The notes below the pieces were generated by a model, which was given only the letters and a program-made list of their open reading frames with translations, made no database searches and was not told where the DNA came from. DNA of 64,000 nucleotides from Saprospiraceae bacterium UBA2329 (GTDB lineage: Bacteria > Bacteroidota > Bacteroidia > Chitinophagales > Saprospiraceae): NCBI GenBank assembly GCA_002344975.1, contig DDUV01000053.1:58969-122968 (forward strand). The letters run 5' to 3'. The translations under genes and the position numbers were made by a program. Below, one piece after another: positions 8,770 through 18,219 of this stretch (the first letter of the stretch is position 1; each line of letters begins with the position of its first letter).

Positions 8770-9764
8770 TGTTCCGCCGTTTGAAGTGAGACGGTGATGC
8801 GCTCGCCGATGTAGTACGGGTTGTCGGGCGGCAGGCTGATGATGACCTCGCGGCCCCAGGCGCGCACCTCGGCAAACTTTCGGAGTCTGAGTGGCAATTC
8901 CACCAATTTCGGGCCGGCGGCGGTGATCTGTCCGCGCACCAATTTGTCGGGGCGCACCCCGGAAATCAAACTGACCGAATCGCCGATGCGGAAGGGTATG
9001 TCGGCAGTTTCGTGAATAAAACCGATGACTTTGGCCGGGCGCAGCGGGTAGATGCGCATCATATCGCGGAAGGCAGGCATGGGTGTTCCGGCGCTGATGC
9101 TCACCTGATCCACATAGCCGTCCACCGGAGCGATGAGTACTAAGCGGCGGCGTTCAGCATCTTGTATATCAATACGTTGTGTAGCATTTTTACTTTCGGT
9201 TTGATACAGTCTCGCACTGCTTTTTTCTTCGACGGCGAGTTCGTTCAACTCTTGTTGCATCACTTCCCCGACTAATTCGATTTCTCTGCGAAGCCCGGCA
9301 ATAGCGACTTTAGACGCCGTTCGGTCCGTTTTCAGACCGGCATACACAGCCGATTTGACGCGCTCGTCTATGGAGTCCCGAACCTGAATTTTGACGATTT
9401 CAGACTCCAGAGCGGCTATCTGGGCGGCGGCTTTCGCCTGAATGGTGGCGCGTTCCTGCCGGAGCAGTTCCTGCGAGGATACGAGATCGGAAGATATTCT
9501 GCGTTGATCTGAAGCGATTTCGGCCAGTTCTCGGTCGAGTTCCATCCGGTACAGCAGCGCCAGGGTGTCGCCTTGTTTTACCTGACTGCCCACAGCGGTG
9601 AACACCTCCTGCACCAATACGTCTTCTTCGACATGCAAAAGCGCCGGTTCGGTCTCGGCAGAACCAAAAAAAGTTTGCTCGCTCTGGCCTTGCAAGTCCC
9701 GGACGATGTAAACGCAGGCGAGAATGGCTGCGGGGATGGCTAAATATAGGAGGTTGATTTTCAT
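8766..9764 (-). CDS. HlyD-family periplasmic adaptor (membrane fusion protein)
   Basis: The 332-residue protein has one N-terminal membrane segment (LLYLAIPAAILACVYIV), a biotinyl-lipoyl-like first half (EEDVLVQEVFTAVGSQVKQG), a coiled-coil hairpin of about 120 residues and a second half-motif with LIAPVDGYVDQVSISAGTPM near residue 220. It would link an inner-membrane pump to the TolC protein encoded next. No ATPase or RND pump lies next to it, so the inner-membrane partner must be encoded elsewhere or be unusual. Confidence 0.9.
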   Translation of the reverse strand: MKINLLYLAIPAAILACVYIVRDLQGQSEQTFFGSAETEPALLHVEEDVLVQEVFTAVGSQVKQGDTLALLYRMELDRELAEIASDQRRISSDLVSSQELLRQERATIQAKAAAQIAALESEIVKIQVRDSIDERVKSAVYAGLKTDRTASKVAIAGLRREIELVGEVMQQELNELAVEEKSSARLYQTESKNATQRIDIQDAERRRLVLIAPVDGYVDQVSISAGTPMPAFRDMMRIYPLRPAKVIGFIHETADIPFRIGDSVSLISGVRPDKLVRGQITAAGPKLVELPLRLRKFAEVRAWGREVIISLPPDNPYYIGERITVSLQTAEQ

Positions 9765-9815
9765 TTAATTAAATGCGGTTCAATATCAAAATTAACTCGT
9801 ACTGGATACAGAACA

Positions 9816-10043
9816 TTACGCAATACGTTCTCTATCTCCCCTTGACAGACGCTGCCACTCGGAAGCATTCTCGATGCTTTGAATTCCTCCTGCCGAAGCC
9901 AGCAATTCCAACCAATAAAACGGAGAAATGCTTTCTTTATCCCCAGCCTCCATGTGGACGATACTCACATAATTCAGCGTTTTCAAAAGTTGGACGAACG
10001 ACTCAAATTGATCGTTCCTGACATCAAGTTCTATTCTAACCAT
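9816..10043 (-). CDS. Small hypothetical protein, antitoxin-like
   Basis: The ATG at 10043 gives 75 residues beginning MVRIELDVRNDQFESFVQLL. The N-terminal strand-helix pattern and the late segment NASEWQRLSRGDRERIA resemble small Bacteroidota antitoxins that end in a WQ..xRxDR tail, but no toxin gene is adjacent. A TAnnTTTG element (TACATTTG, minus strand 10050-10057) lies just ahead of the ATG. A second frame covers the 3' half and runs to a stop that overlaps the HlyD start (ATGA), so the true reading frame there is uncertain. Confidence 0.5.
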   Translation of the reverse strand: MVRIELDVRNDQFESFVQLLKTLNYVSIVHMEAGDKESISPFYWLELLASAGGIQSIENASEWQRLSRGDRERIA

Positions 10044-10115
10044 ATTAGACAAATGTAATTATTAGGCAACATGCGAAAAAGAGGTGATATGCCCGACAAA
10101 GCACGAGCCTGATTT

Positions 10116-10236
10116 CCTAAATGAAGAAAAGTACTCATTTTTGATGGTGCATTTAGAATTTCCCCATAAGAAAAATCTAATTCCTTAACAAAAAAGCAAC
10201 CACGCAAGGCGTGGTCGCGGCTCGAAGCTTGTGTGA
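10116..10236. repeat. Composite dispersed repeat with a CCACGC palindrome
   Basis: An AT-rich module (aatttccccataag, then aaaatctaattcc) is followed by the perfect hairpin ACCACGC-AAG-GCGTGGT at 10199-10215 and a TCGCGGCTCGAAGCTT segment. The same order of modules appears at 23822-23950, and parts of it at 44868-44945. It fills most of the gap between the small ORF and the DUF4956 gene. Confidence 0.7.
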
Positions 10237-10259
10237 CATACCTAATAATAAGTCAACCC

Positions 10260-10946
10260 TCAAACCTCCGTCGCTTCCGAATTCTGATTATTCAACTTGC
10301 GCACCTCTCCGCCGGCAGCTTCTATGGCGCGCACCATTTCGGCGTGTTCCTGATCGTTGCGAAAAACGATGACATAATCGCGATCCTGAAACGCCACCCC
10401 CTCCGTGCTGTTGTTGCGAAAGCCGTCGAGGGTAAATTTCTGGCAGTAGCGCGTCAGAATCTCCTCAACGGGCGCTGCAGTTTCCTGATCTTTGATGCGC
10501 ACCCGCAACTCTACGATCTGGTGGTTGCCCAACGAAAATGGCGTGAACTTGAGCACCAAAGCCAGCGTGCAGAACATGGCCGTGCCCGCCGCCGCAATAA
10601 CAAATACATACGAACCGCAGGCAATGCCCACGCCGAGGGCCGCAAACATGAAGATGATGTCGCGGGGATCGCGGAAAGCCGTGCGGAAATTGATGATGGT
10701 GAGCGCTCCGATGATGCCCAAGCCGGAGGCCACGTTGTCGCCGATGCTCTGCAAAATCATGGTGGCAATGACCGAACTGAGTATCAGCGCCTGAATGTAA
10801 TTGGCCGTTTTGAGCGTGGTCGGCGTAGTGAAATAGTAGGTCATGCCGATGGCCACGGAACACAAAAACGCCAGGAGGAACGTGAACAACACCATCTCCA
10901 GCGTGGGATTTTCCATTTTGGAGTACAAAGAGAGAAATTCCTGCAT
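10260..10946 (-). CDS. DUF4956 membrane protein
   Basis: The 228-residue protein has about four membrane segments in its first 140 residues (MVLFTFLLAFLCSVAIGMTY, YIQALILSSVIATMILQSIG, IIFMFAALGVGIACGSYVFV, IAAAGTAMFCTLALVL), with the conserved loop ASGLGIIGALTIINFRTAFR and RDPRDI between them. This is the DUF4956 pattern. The C-terminal 90 residues form a soluble alpha/beta domain (IVELRVRIKDQETAAPVEEI). Relatives often sit beside VTC-type polyphosphate polymerase or CotH genes; here neither is adjacent, but two CotH genes occur at 57-60 kb. Function unknown. Confidence 0.85.
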   Translation of the reverse strand: MQEFLSLYSKMENPTLEMVLFTFLLAFLCSVAIGMTYYFTTPTTLKTANYIQALILSSVIATMILQSIGDNVASGLGIIGALTIINFRTAFRDPRDIIFMFAALGVGIACGSYVFVIAAAGTAMFCTLALVLKFTPFSLGNHQIVELRVRIKDQETAAPVEEILTRYCQKFTLDGFRNNSTEGVAFQDRDYVIVFRNDQEHAEMVRAIEAAGGEVRKLNNQNSEATEV

Positions 10947-11070
10947 ATTGATTACAAGTCGCTGATTTGTTCAAAGCGGCCAAAACTAAACATAATGGGG
11001 AAAAGGGGTGGGGAAAAGTTGCCTGAACGGTAAAATGGGCGGCTGAATTGAAAAGTTATTTGCATCATTG

Positions 11071-11100
11071 TTGCATATATCAAAGAGAATAGTACATTTG
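11071..11100 (+). promoter_or_regulatory. Bacteroidota-type promoter for the ABC operon
   Basis: TTG at 11071-11073, a 19-base spacer and TACATTTG at 11093-11100 match the -33/-7 pattern TTG-N19-21-TAnnTTTG. The ABC ATPase gene starts 31 bases further on. Confidence 0.7.
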
Positions 11101-11131
11101 CAACATTGTTTCATTTGCAAAACCGCAACTT

Positions 11132-11827
11132 ATGATTTCTGCCAGGCACCTCACCAAAAAATACGGCGATCATACCGCCTTGGACAACCTCACGCTGGAC
11201 ATCCAACCCGGAGAAATATTTTGCCTGCTGGGGCAGAACGGCGCAGGAAAAACCACTACCATTAATTGCTTTCTGGGATTCACACAGCCCAGTTCCGGGC
11301 AGGCATGGATTCACGGTGAAGATGTGGTTCAAGCTCCGGTTACCACCAAAAAACACTTAGCCTATCTACCCGAAGTGGTCATGCTCTACCCCAACCTGAG
11401 CGGCATAGAAAACCTTGAATATTTCAGTCGCCTGGCGGGATTCAGATACGAGCGCGGCGAGTTGCTTGCCTTTTTGGAGGCCGCCGGATTGAACGAACAG
11501 ATCGGGCAACGCAGGCTTTCTACCTATTCCAAAGGGATGCGCCAGAAAATCGGCATTGCCATAGCCATGGCCAAGAAGGCGAAAGCCCTATTTTTGGACG
11601 AGCCGACCAGCGGTTTAGACCCCAAAGCCAGCAACGACTTTTCTACGCTGCTCAAAGAATTGGCCAAAGAAGGCGTAGCGGTGCTGATGGCTACCCACGA
11701 CATTTTCCGTGCCAGAGAAGTAGCCACCCGAATCGGGATCATGCGGGAAGGAAAATTGGTGTCGGTGCATCAGGGGGATGCCTTGACGGCCAATGAGTTG
11801 GAAAAAATTTACCTTGAAACCGTATAA
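11132..11827 (+). CDS. ABC transporter ATP-binding protein
   Basis: The 231-residue ATPase has Walker A GQNGAGKTT at 34-42, signature LSTYSKGMRQK, Walker B ALFLDEPTSGLDP and switch histidine ATHD, in the usual order. It belongs to the CcmA/NatA-type group that pairs with separate multi-span permeases. It opens an operon with two DUF3526 permeases and a DUF5916 outer-membrane protein, so it probably powers export or envelope assembly rather than nutrient uptake. The promoter lies directly upstream. Confidence 0.95.
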   Translation: MISARHLTKKYGDHTALDNLTLDIQPGEIFCLLGQNGAGKTTTINCFLGFTQPSSGQAWIHGEDVVQAPVTTKKHLAYLPEVVMLYPNLSGIENLEYFSRLAGFRYERGELLAFLEAAGLNEQIGQRRLSTYSKGMRQKIGIAIAMAKKAKALFLDEPTSGLDPKASNDFSTLLKELAKEGVAVLMATHDIFRAREVATRIGIMREGKLVSVHQGDALTANELEKIYLETV

Positions 11828-11840
11828 AAAATATGCTGAT

Positions 11841-11870
11841 TTGGTAATGTGTAAATGTGCTGATTACCAA
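11841..11870 (+). promoter_or_regulatory. Intercistronic hairpin
   Basis: TTGGTAAT at 11841-11848 pairs exactly with ATTACCAA at 11863-11870. It sits in the 93-base gap between the ATPase and first permease genes and could stabilise or attenuate the transcript; it has no T-run. Confidence 0.4.
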
Positions 11871-11920
11871 TCAAGAGCAAGCAAAATAGCATGAATTCAT
11901 TTAGCCCAATCACTTAAGTT

Positions 11921-13336
11921 ATGAAAGCCATCATCATTGCCCGGCAAGAGTTGCGCAGCATCTTCCGCGAACGGCGATTTCAGGCAGCTGCCGCCATACT
12001 CAGCATACTCTTTGCACTTTCTGTGTTCGGCGCCTGGGATTATTACGCCTCCAACGAAAAACAACATGCCGAGGCCGCACGCACTGCCCGCGCGCATTGG
12101 GACAATCAGGAGGATAAAAACCCGCACAGCGCAGCGCACTACGGCACTTTTGTTTTCAAACCCGTTTACCCGCTTTCCTTTTTCGACCGGGGCATAGACG
12201 CCTTCACCGGCAACACGCTGTTCTTGGAGGGCCACGTCATGCACGAGGCTAAGCATCGCGCCGTAGCCGACCGCAGCGAACTGTCCCGCCTCGGCGCTCT
12301 CACGCCGGCATTTGTGCTGGGCATTTTGTTTCCCCTGTTCATCATAGTGCTGGGCTTTGGCTCCATAGCATCTGAACGGGAAAGCGGCAACCTCCGCATC
12401 CTGTTGGCACAGGGACTCCGCCCCGCCGATTTGTTTTTCGGCAAGACACTGGGCTTGGGCGTGGTGGTGCTGAGTCTTGCACTGCCGTTTTTGTTACTCG
12501 GAGGCTTGGGACTGGCAGCGCCGGGCGCCGGTGCTGAGGATTGGCAGCGTTACGGCCTGATGTCGGCAGGCTATTTGATCTATCTGGGCTGTTTCATTCA
12601 TCTGACTTTGATCGTTTCGGCTTTCGCCCAAAGAGCCAATGTGGCATTGGTAGCGCTGCTCGGCATTTGGATAGCAATGTGTCTCATATCCCCCAAAGCA
12701 GTGGCCGATTTTGCAGCCTGGAGCCATCCTACGCCCAGTTGGCAGGCATATCAGGAGGCGTTGCAATACGATCTCAAAAACGGCGTGGACGGACACGATC
12801 CATCTGCTGAATATTCCAAAAAACTCGAAGAAGAAACCCTGAAAAAGCATGGAGTGAGTACAGTGGACAGCCTGCCTTTCAACTGGGACGGCTTCATCAT
12901 GCAAAAAGGAGAAGAACACGAAACGTATGTATTTCAAAAGCACAAAGACGCCCTTCTGGCCATTTATCAGCAACAACAAAACCTTCTGGAGGCAAGCGCT
13001 CTGCTCTCGCCGTATTTGTTGGTCAACCTCAGTTCGCAACGCTTGGCCGGCACCGACGTGCATACTTTCCATAATTTTCTGGCCGCAGCCGAAAAATACC
13101 GGGTAGCATTGGTAGGCGAACTAAACAATGACCTCATGCTGAATTTCAAATACGGCGATTGGGACGGCAAGCGAGACAAGGCATTTTTTGCTTCCAACAA
13201 GAAGTTTGAATACCGAGGCCCGGCTTTCAGGGAGGTCTGGCAAATCAGTCGCCCGGCAATGGCCTTGTTGTTCGGCTGGTACCTGCTCAGCGGGCTGCTC
13301 GGACTGTTTGTTTTCCAACGCATCAAACCCATTTAA
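11921..13336 (+). CDS. ABC permease, DUF3526 family (first copy)
   Basis: The 471-residue protein has an N-terminal membrane segment after MKAIIIARQELRSIFRERRF, a large extracytoplasmic part, then a cluster of membrane spans (LTPAFVLGILFPLFIIVLGF, LGVVVLSLALPFLLLGGLGL) containing the conserved ERESGNLRILLAQ loop that contacts the ATPase. A second soluble region and a final span (MALLFGWYLLSGLLGLFVFQ) follow. This is the DUF3526 arrangement, related to NosY-type permeases. The next gene, a paralogue, starts 2 bases after its stop. The substrate is not evident. Confidence 0.88.
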   Translation: MKAIIIARQELRSIFRERRFQAAAAILSILFALSVFGAWDYYASNEKQHAEAARTARAHWDNQEDKNPHSAAHYGTFVFKPVYPLSFFDRGIDAFTGNTLFLEGHVMHEAKHRAVADRSELSRLGALTPAFVLGILFPLFIIVLGFGSIASERESGNLRILLAQGLRPADLFFGKTLGLGVVVLSLALPFLLLGGLGLAAPGAGAEDWQRYGLMSAGYLIYLGCFIHLTLIVSAFAQRANVALVALLGIWIAMCLISPKAVADFAAWSHPTPSWQAYQEALQYDLKNGVDGHDPSAEYSKKLEEETLKKHGVSTVDSLPFNWDGFIMQKGEEHETYVFQKHKDALLAIYQQQQNLLEASALLSPYLLVNLSSQRLAGTDVHTFHNFLAAAEKYRVALVGELNNDLMLNFKYGDWDGKRDKAFFASNKKFEYRGPAFREVWQISRPAMALLFGWYLLSGLLGLFVFQRIKPI

Positions 13337-13338
13337 CC

Positions 13339-14763
13339 ATGTTTTTACTTCAATTGCAATACGAGTGGAAACACTTATCCCGCAACGGCGCGGCCTGGTT
13401 GTTGCTGCTCTTTCTCGGAGGCGCTATGGTGTTTGGCGCGTACAACGGCCGGCAGCGGGCAGCCCGGCAAAAGCAGGCGGTTCAGGCCCTGAAAACGGCT
13501 CAGGATGAGAAGTTTGCAGCCCTCGAAGCCGAAGCCGACAGCATTGTAAAAGGACTGAAAAAGATGGAGCAATGGTGGCTCGATCCCACCAACCCGCTGA
13601 CGGTGGGACTGCTGCGCAAAGGCGGCGGCACCCTCGTCATCGAACCGGCGCCGGGACAGGCCCTCGCCGTAGGCATGAGCGACTTGCAACCCGAAGCATA
13701 CGCCATGCTGTTCGGCGGCGGCGCGGCACGCGGCAGCAGCGACTACGACAATCCTGCGCGGCTGGCATTGGGCGCTTTCGATCTGGCTTTTGTCATCGTA
13801 TATCTCTTGCCGCTTTTTGTCATCGCCCTCACATACAACCTTTTATCTGCCGAGCGAGAGCAGGGCACCCTTACTTTATTGTTATCGCAGCCTGTGCAGG
13901 GCAGGCGCATTTTTGTATCCAAAATGCTGGCTCGTTTCGTCGTGTTGTCTTTGATGGCCACCTTGCTTTTTGTACCGTCGGCAATCTGGGCCGGCATTGG
14001 CGCGGGTCTTACAGCACAAGCTACGGGCGCTACCTTATTGTATGGATTTTTTTGGTTTCTAATGGCCTTAGCCGTCAACATGCTTCAACAAAACAGCGCC
14101 TTCAACGCATTGGCCTGCATCGGAGCGTGGTTGTTGCTGGTGGTGGTCATGCCGGCTTTGGTCAATATGTTGGCAGAAAAAGTACATCCCGTTCCCTCCA
14201 GAGCCGGTTACGAAAATGCCCTGCGCACAGCCGATATCGAATTTGAAAAAATGAAACCTGCTATTCTGGATACCTTCTACGACGCTAATCCTGCATTGGA
14301 ACGCAAACCCGACGACGCCAAATCGCCCCGTGACTGGTGGTTGGAGGAACTGTACCTTTTAGATATACGCAAGGCGCATGTAGCCGACATCAAGGCATTG
14401 TACGAAGACAAGTCACAAAGCCACGCCGATTTTGCCCGTAAACTCACGGTGCTGTCTCCGGCCTTGGTACTGCACGACTATCTGACCGGACTGGCCGGCA
14501 CCAACAGGGACGCGCAGTTGGCAACGCAGGAAGTGTTGGAATCCAAAGCCCAGACTTGGCTAGACTGGTTTGCCGCAAAATACGCTGCCGATGCAAAACT
14601 TCAGGCAGCCGATTATGCCGCCATTCGCAGCATGCTCGAACCTGTGCAACCCAAGCAAAGTGAAGGGAGTTCAAATGGGTTACTCTGGTCTGTCATATAT
14701 CTGACGCTGATGGCATTGCCTCTGATACTGGGGAGGCGGCGGCAGATGATGGCGGCAATATAA
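13339..14763 (+). CDS. ABC permease, DUF3526 family (second copy)
   Basis: The 474-residue paralogue of the preceding permease shares its layout: an N-terminal span (AAWLLLLFLGGAMVFGAYNG), a soluble insert, a span cluster (AFDLAFVIVYLLPLFVIALT) with ERERG-like SAEREQGTLTLLLSQPVQG, and a C-terminal span after a helical soluble domain. The two probably form a heterodimer driven by the ATPase two genes upstream. The stop TAA overlaps the next ATG (TAATG), so translation is coupled. Confidence 0.88.
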   Translation: MFLLQLQYEWKHLSRNGAAWLLLLFLGGAMVFGAYNGRQRAARQKQAVQALKTAQDEKFAALEAEADSIVKGLKKMEQWWLDPTNPLTVGLLRKGGGTLVIEPAPGQALAVGMSDLQPEAYAMLFGGGAARGSSDYDNPARLALGAFDLAFVIVYLLPLFVIALTYNLLSAEREQGTLTLLLSQPVQGRRIFVSKMLARFVVLSLMATLLFVPSAIWAGIGAGLTAQATGATLLYGFFWFLMALAVNMLQQNSAFNALACIGAWLLLVVVMPALVNMLAEKVHPVPSRAGYENALRTADIEFEKMKPAILDTFYDANPALERKPDDAKSPRDWWLEELYLLDIRKAHVADIKALYEDKSQSHADFARKLTVLSPALVLHDYLTGLAGTNRDAQLATQEVLESKAQTWLDWFAAKYAADAKLQAADYAAIRSMLEPVQPKQSEGSSNGLLWSVIYLTLMALPLILGRRRQMMAAI

Positions 14764-16979
14764 TGAACAGCAAGGTACAACGATCACCCATGCGAGTACT
14801 GAGATACACCCTTTTTTTACTGTTGGCGCCTATTCTCACCTGGAGTCAGTACGAGGGGAATTTTCCGCCACCTGACACGCCGGCCGTCATTCGTGCTGTG
14901 AAGGCCGTCGGAAAAATTGCATTAGATGGCGTGCCGGATGAAACCGATTGGCTGAACGCCCCTCCGATCAAAGACTTTTTTCGAGTCGAACCCAAGCAAG
15001 GCGGAGCTTATCAGTTTACAACTGAAATGCGCGTCTTGTTTGATGATAAACACTTGTATGTGAGCGTTTTTTGCACCGACAGCTTAGGTAAAAAAGGCAT
15101 CAGAGTGCAAGACTTCCGGCGCGATTTCAGATTTGGAGAAAACGACATTTTTTTCTTTCAACTCGATCCGCAGAACCTACGCCGTTACTGTGTATCTTTC
15201 CAAACCACGCCCATCGGTACGCAAAGAGACGCGCAGGTGTTTGACGACAATATCGTTGACAATGATTGGGATGCGCTCTGGGCCGTCAAAACGCATATTG
15301 CACAAAACGGCTGGTCGGCAGAGTTCAGCATTCCGTTCAAAAGCCTCAGGTACGAATTGCCGCCCGATGGCCAAACGGCATCCTGGGGGTTCTCGGCCTC
15401 TCGATTGGCACGACGCACCTATGAGCAAACTGTTTTTCCGCCGGTGCCGCAGTCTTTCTCTCCTTACCGAATGACCTATGCCGCCCGCCTCGAAGGCTTG
15501 GAACTGCCCAAACCCGCGCTCAACCTGCGCATCAATCCTTATGCACTCTACAATTTTGAAAAACGCGGCGATGAACCAGATGCAGGCACGGCCAAAATCG
15601 GCGCCGACCTGAAGTGGGCCGTCAATTCCCACGCTGTTTTGGACATGACGCTCAACACCGATTTTGCTCAGGCCGACGTGGACCGCGCAGTGAACAACCT
15701 CACCCGTTTCAATGTGTTCTTTCCCGAAAGGCGACAATTTTTTTTAGAAAACAGCGGCATCTTCCCCTCCGATGGCTCAAGTATTTATCCGTTTTTCAGC
15801 AGAACCATCGGCTTGGCCAACAGCCAGTTCAATGCCAACCCTGTACCCATTGATATTGGTTTCAGATGGAACGACCGCAATGAAAAACGCACATTATCAG
15901 CACTCTATGTACACCAGCGCGCTACGCCCAATCAAGGAGGCGCTAATTTCTCGCTGGCCAGATATCAGAAGAATCTGGGCCAACAAAACAACATCGGCTT
16001 GCTGTTCACCCATCGTTATGACGAAAAAAGCGATCTCCTTTCAGACAACCACAATTCGACACTGACCATAGACGGCCTGTTGCGCCCCAACGACACCTGG
16101 ACCGTGAAATGGATGTTGAGCGGCAGCTACGATGAAAATAGTGGGCAAGTGGGGCACGCAGGTAATCTATTTACTGGAATACAGCGCAACAATATGTACG
16201 CAGGCTGGGTCACCAAGTGGGTTTCGCGCCATTACCAGCCCGGAATGGGATTCGTTGCTGCCAACAATTTCATCAACCACAATCCGGGGGGCTATTTCAT
16301 CTGGAGGCCCAAAAAGGAAAAATCACTCATCCGGCGGGCCGATCCGGGATTGTTTGTTGATTATTTCCAAAATGCCTCCGACGGCAAATTGCAACAATTG
16401 GAACTTTTCATTTTTCCCGTTTACCTCTGGCTGCGCGACAATACGTTCATCCGCGCGGAAGTGGTTCCTACCTGGCAGCGCATTGACTTTGAGTTTGCAC
16501 CGCTCGGCATCCCCATTTCACAGGGAGATTACGCTTACCTTCGATACTTCCTCACCGTGACATCCGACCAAAGCAGGAAGTTCGCGGCCAATACCGGGGC
16601 CAGATTCGGACAATTTTACAATGGCAACTTGTTGACATTCTATGCCGGCATCCGATTCGCACCTTCGCATCACGCAGTACTGACTTTTGACTACGAACTC
16701 AACGAAGCAAAAAATCTGGGCACAGCTTCTACTGATAAAACCGTGCATCTGTATTCAGGCGGTTTGCGCGTAGCGCTCAATGCACAGTTGCAGGGTACTG
16801 CCTTTTACCAATTCAATTCTTTGGACAAAACCGGTCGCTGGAATGCCCGCCTCAGTTGGGAGTACCAGCCTTTGTCTTTTTTGTTTTTGGTATTCAATGA
16901 TACGCGCAGCGATCTGGGGCTGAACCGGTTTCAGAATACCGGCGTCATTGCCAAGATCAATTGGATGAAACAATTTTAA
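14763..16979 (+). CDS. DUF5916 outer-membrane protein with N-terminal CBM9-like domain
   Basis: The 738-residue product has a signal peptide (RVLRYTLFLLLAPILTWS), a family-9 carbohydrate-binding-like domain (about residues 45-230: GKIALDGVPDETDWLNAP, FSIPFKSLRYELP) and a C-terminal barrel typical of DUF5916, with the conserved FPERRQFFLENSGIF near residue 325. It ends in a strand-like NWMKQF. An internal ATG at 14790 is an alternative start. The overlap with the permease gene suggests that the transport system and this outer-membrane protein act together; the ligand is unknown. Confidence 0.87.
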   Translation: MNSKVQRSPMRVLRYTLFLLLAPILTWSQYEGNFPPPDTPAVIRAVKAVGKIALDGVPDETDWLNAPPIKDFFRVEPKQGGAYQFTTEMRVLFDDKHLYVSVFCTDSLGKKGIRVQDFRRDFRFGENDIFFFQLDPQNLRRYCVSFQTTPIGTQRDAQVFDDNIVDNDWDALWAVKTHIAQNGWSAEFSIPFKSLRYELPPDGQTASWGFSASRLARRTYEQTVFPPVPQSFSPYRMTYAARLEGLELPKPALNLRINPYALYNFEKRGDEPDAGTAKIGADLKWAVNSHAVLDMTLNTDFAQADVDRAVNNLTRFNVFFPERRQFFLENSGIFPSDGSSIYPFFSRTIGLANSQFNANPVPIDIGFRWNDRNEKRTLSALYVHQRATPNQGGANFSLARYQKNLGQQNNIGLLFTHRYDEKSDLLSDNHNSTLTIDGLLRPNDTWTVKWMLSGSYDENSGQVGHAGNLFTGIQRNNMYAGWVTKWVSRHYQPGMGFVAANNFINHNPGGYFIWRPKKEKSLIRRADPGLFVDYFQNASDGKLQQLELFIFPVYLWLRDNTFIRAEVVPTWQRIDFEFAPLGIPISQGDYAYLRYFLTVTSDQSRKFAANTGARFGQFYNGNLLTFYAGIRFAPSHHAVLTFDYELNEAKNLGTASTDKTVHLYSGGLRVALNAQLQGTAFYQFNSLDKTGRWNARLSWEYQPLSFLFLVFNDTRSDLGLNRFQNTGVIAKINWMKQF

Positions 16980-16991
16980 CTTCACACAACC

Positions 16992-18194
16992 ATGAATCAT
17001 TTTCCAAAAAAACTACCGGTTACGGTACTCAGCGGCTTCCTCGGCGCCGGCAAAACAACATTGCTCAACCATATTTTGCACAACAAAGAAGGCATCAAAG
17101 CGGCCGTCATTGTCAACGATATGTCGGAAGTAAACATTGACTCCCAATTGGTGGACGCTTCGGGAGCATTGGTACGTTCGGAAGAAAAACTCGTGGAGAT
17201 GTCGAATGGTTGTATTTGTTGCACCCTGCGCGAAGACCTGATTTTGGAAGTAGAGCGCTTAGCTAAAGAAGAGCGCTTCGACTACCTTTTTATCGAAAGC
17301 ACCGGCATCAGCGAACCGGCGCCCGTAGCCCAGACTTTTCACTTTGTCAGTGAAGAAAGCGGCGTGGACCTATCGCGGTTTGCCTACATTGATGCGATGG
17401 TAACAGTGGTAGACTGCTGCAATTTCCTGAAAGACTACGGCAGCAATGAGCGCCTGCCCGACCGCAACCTGAATGAAGACCCCGCCGATGATCGCCCGAT
17501 TGTGAATTTGCTGACCGATCAGATCGAGTTTGCCAACATCCTTTTGCTCAATAAAACCGATCTGGTTTCCGAAGATGATATACAATTTTTGGAGGGGCTG
17601 ATGAAAAAACTCAATCCCGGAGCGCGCATCATCCGGTCTGTGATGGGCCAAGTGCCTGTTTCCGAGTTGGTACACACCGATCTTTTCGATCTCGAAGCAG
17701 CAGAAAATGCAGCCGGCTGGCTCAAAGAACTCGAAGGCGAGCACATTCCGGAGACAGAAACTTATGGCTTCAATTCATTTGTGTTCCGGGCCAGAAAACC
17801 CTTCCACCCGGAGCGATTTTACAAGTTCCTGAACAGCGATTTTCCCGGCAATATCTTCCGCTCCAAAGGCTTGTTCTGGTTGGCATCCCGGCCTGCTGTA
17901 GCTTTGTCGTGGAGTCAGGCCGGCGGCTCGCTTCGATATGACGAAATCGGTACCTGGTGGGCATCCAAATCGGTGCTGGAGCGCATTCATTACCCTGCAT
18001 TTTTTGAGCATCAGGAGAGCATTGAAAAGAATTGGGATACTGTTTGGGGCGACCGCAAGCAGGAGTTGGTATTCATTGGGCAACAAATGGATGAGGAGGG
18101 CATCACCCGCGCTCTGGAACGCTGCCTGCTGCGCGATTGGGAATTAGAAATGTACCACGAGGGAGAGGCGTTTCAAGACCCGTTTCCGACTTGA
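16992..18194 (+). CDS. CobW/COG0523-family GTP-binding metallochaperone (first copy)
   Basis: The 400-residue GTPase has Walker A GFLGAGKT at 15-22, the metal-binding CICC at 74-77 in SNGCICCTLREDL, ESTGISEP for Walker B/switch, NKTD for guanine recognition, and the C-terminal CobW_C domain (FRARKPFHPERFYKFL). Members deliver zinc or other metals to client proteins, often under zinc limitation. It starts 12 bases after the DUF5916 gene, and a second CobW gene follows 0.7 kb downstream, which suggests zinc homeostasis. The precise metal is inference. Confidence 0.92.
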   Translation: MNHFPKKLPVTVLSGFLGAGKTTLLNHILHNKEGIKAAVIVNDMSEVNIDSQLVDASGALVRSEEKLVEMSNGCICCTLREDLILEVERLAKEERFDYLFIESTGISEPAPVAQTFHFVSEESGVDLSRFAYIDAMVTVVDCCNFLKDYGSNERLPDRNLNEDPADDRPIVNLLTDQIEFANILLLNKTDLVSEDDIQFLEGLMKKLNPGARIIRSVMGQVPVSELVHTDLFDLEAAENAAGWLKELEGEHIPETETYGFNSFVFRARKPFHPERFYKFLNSDFPGNIFRSKGLFWLASRPAVALSWSQAGGSLRYDEIGTWWASKSVLERIHYPAFFEHQESIEKNWDTVWGDRKQELVFIGQQMDEEGITRALERCLLRDWELEMYHEGEAFQDPFPT

Positions 18195-18219
18195 TGATCA
18201 ACGGATTTGCATTTTTTTT

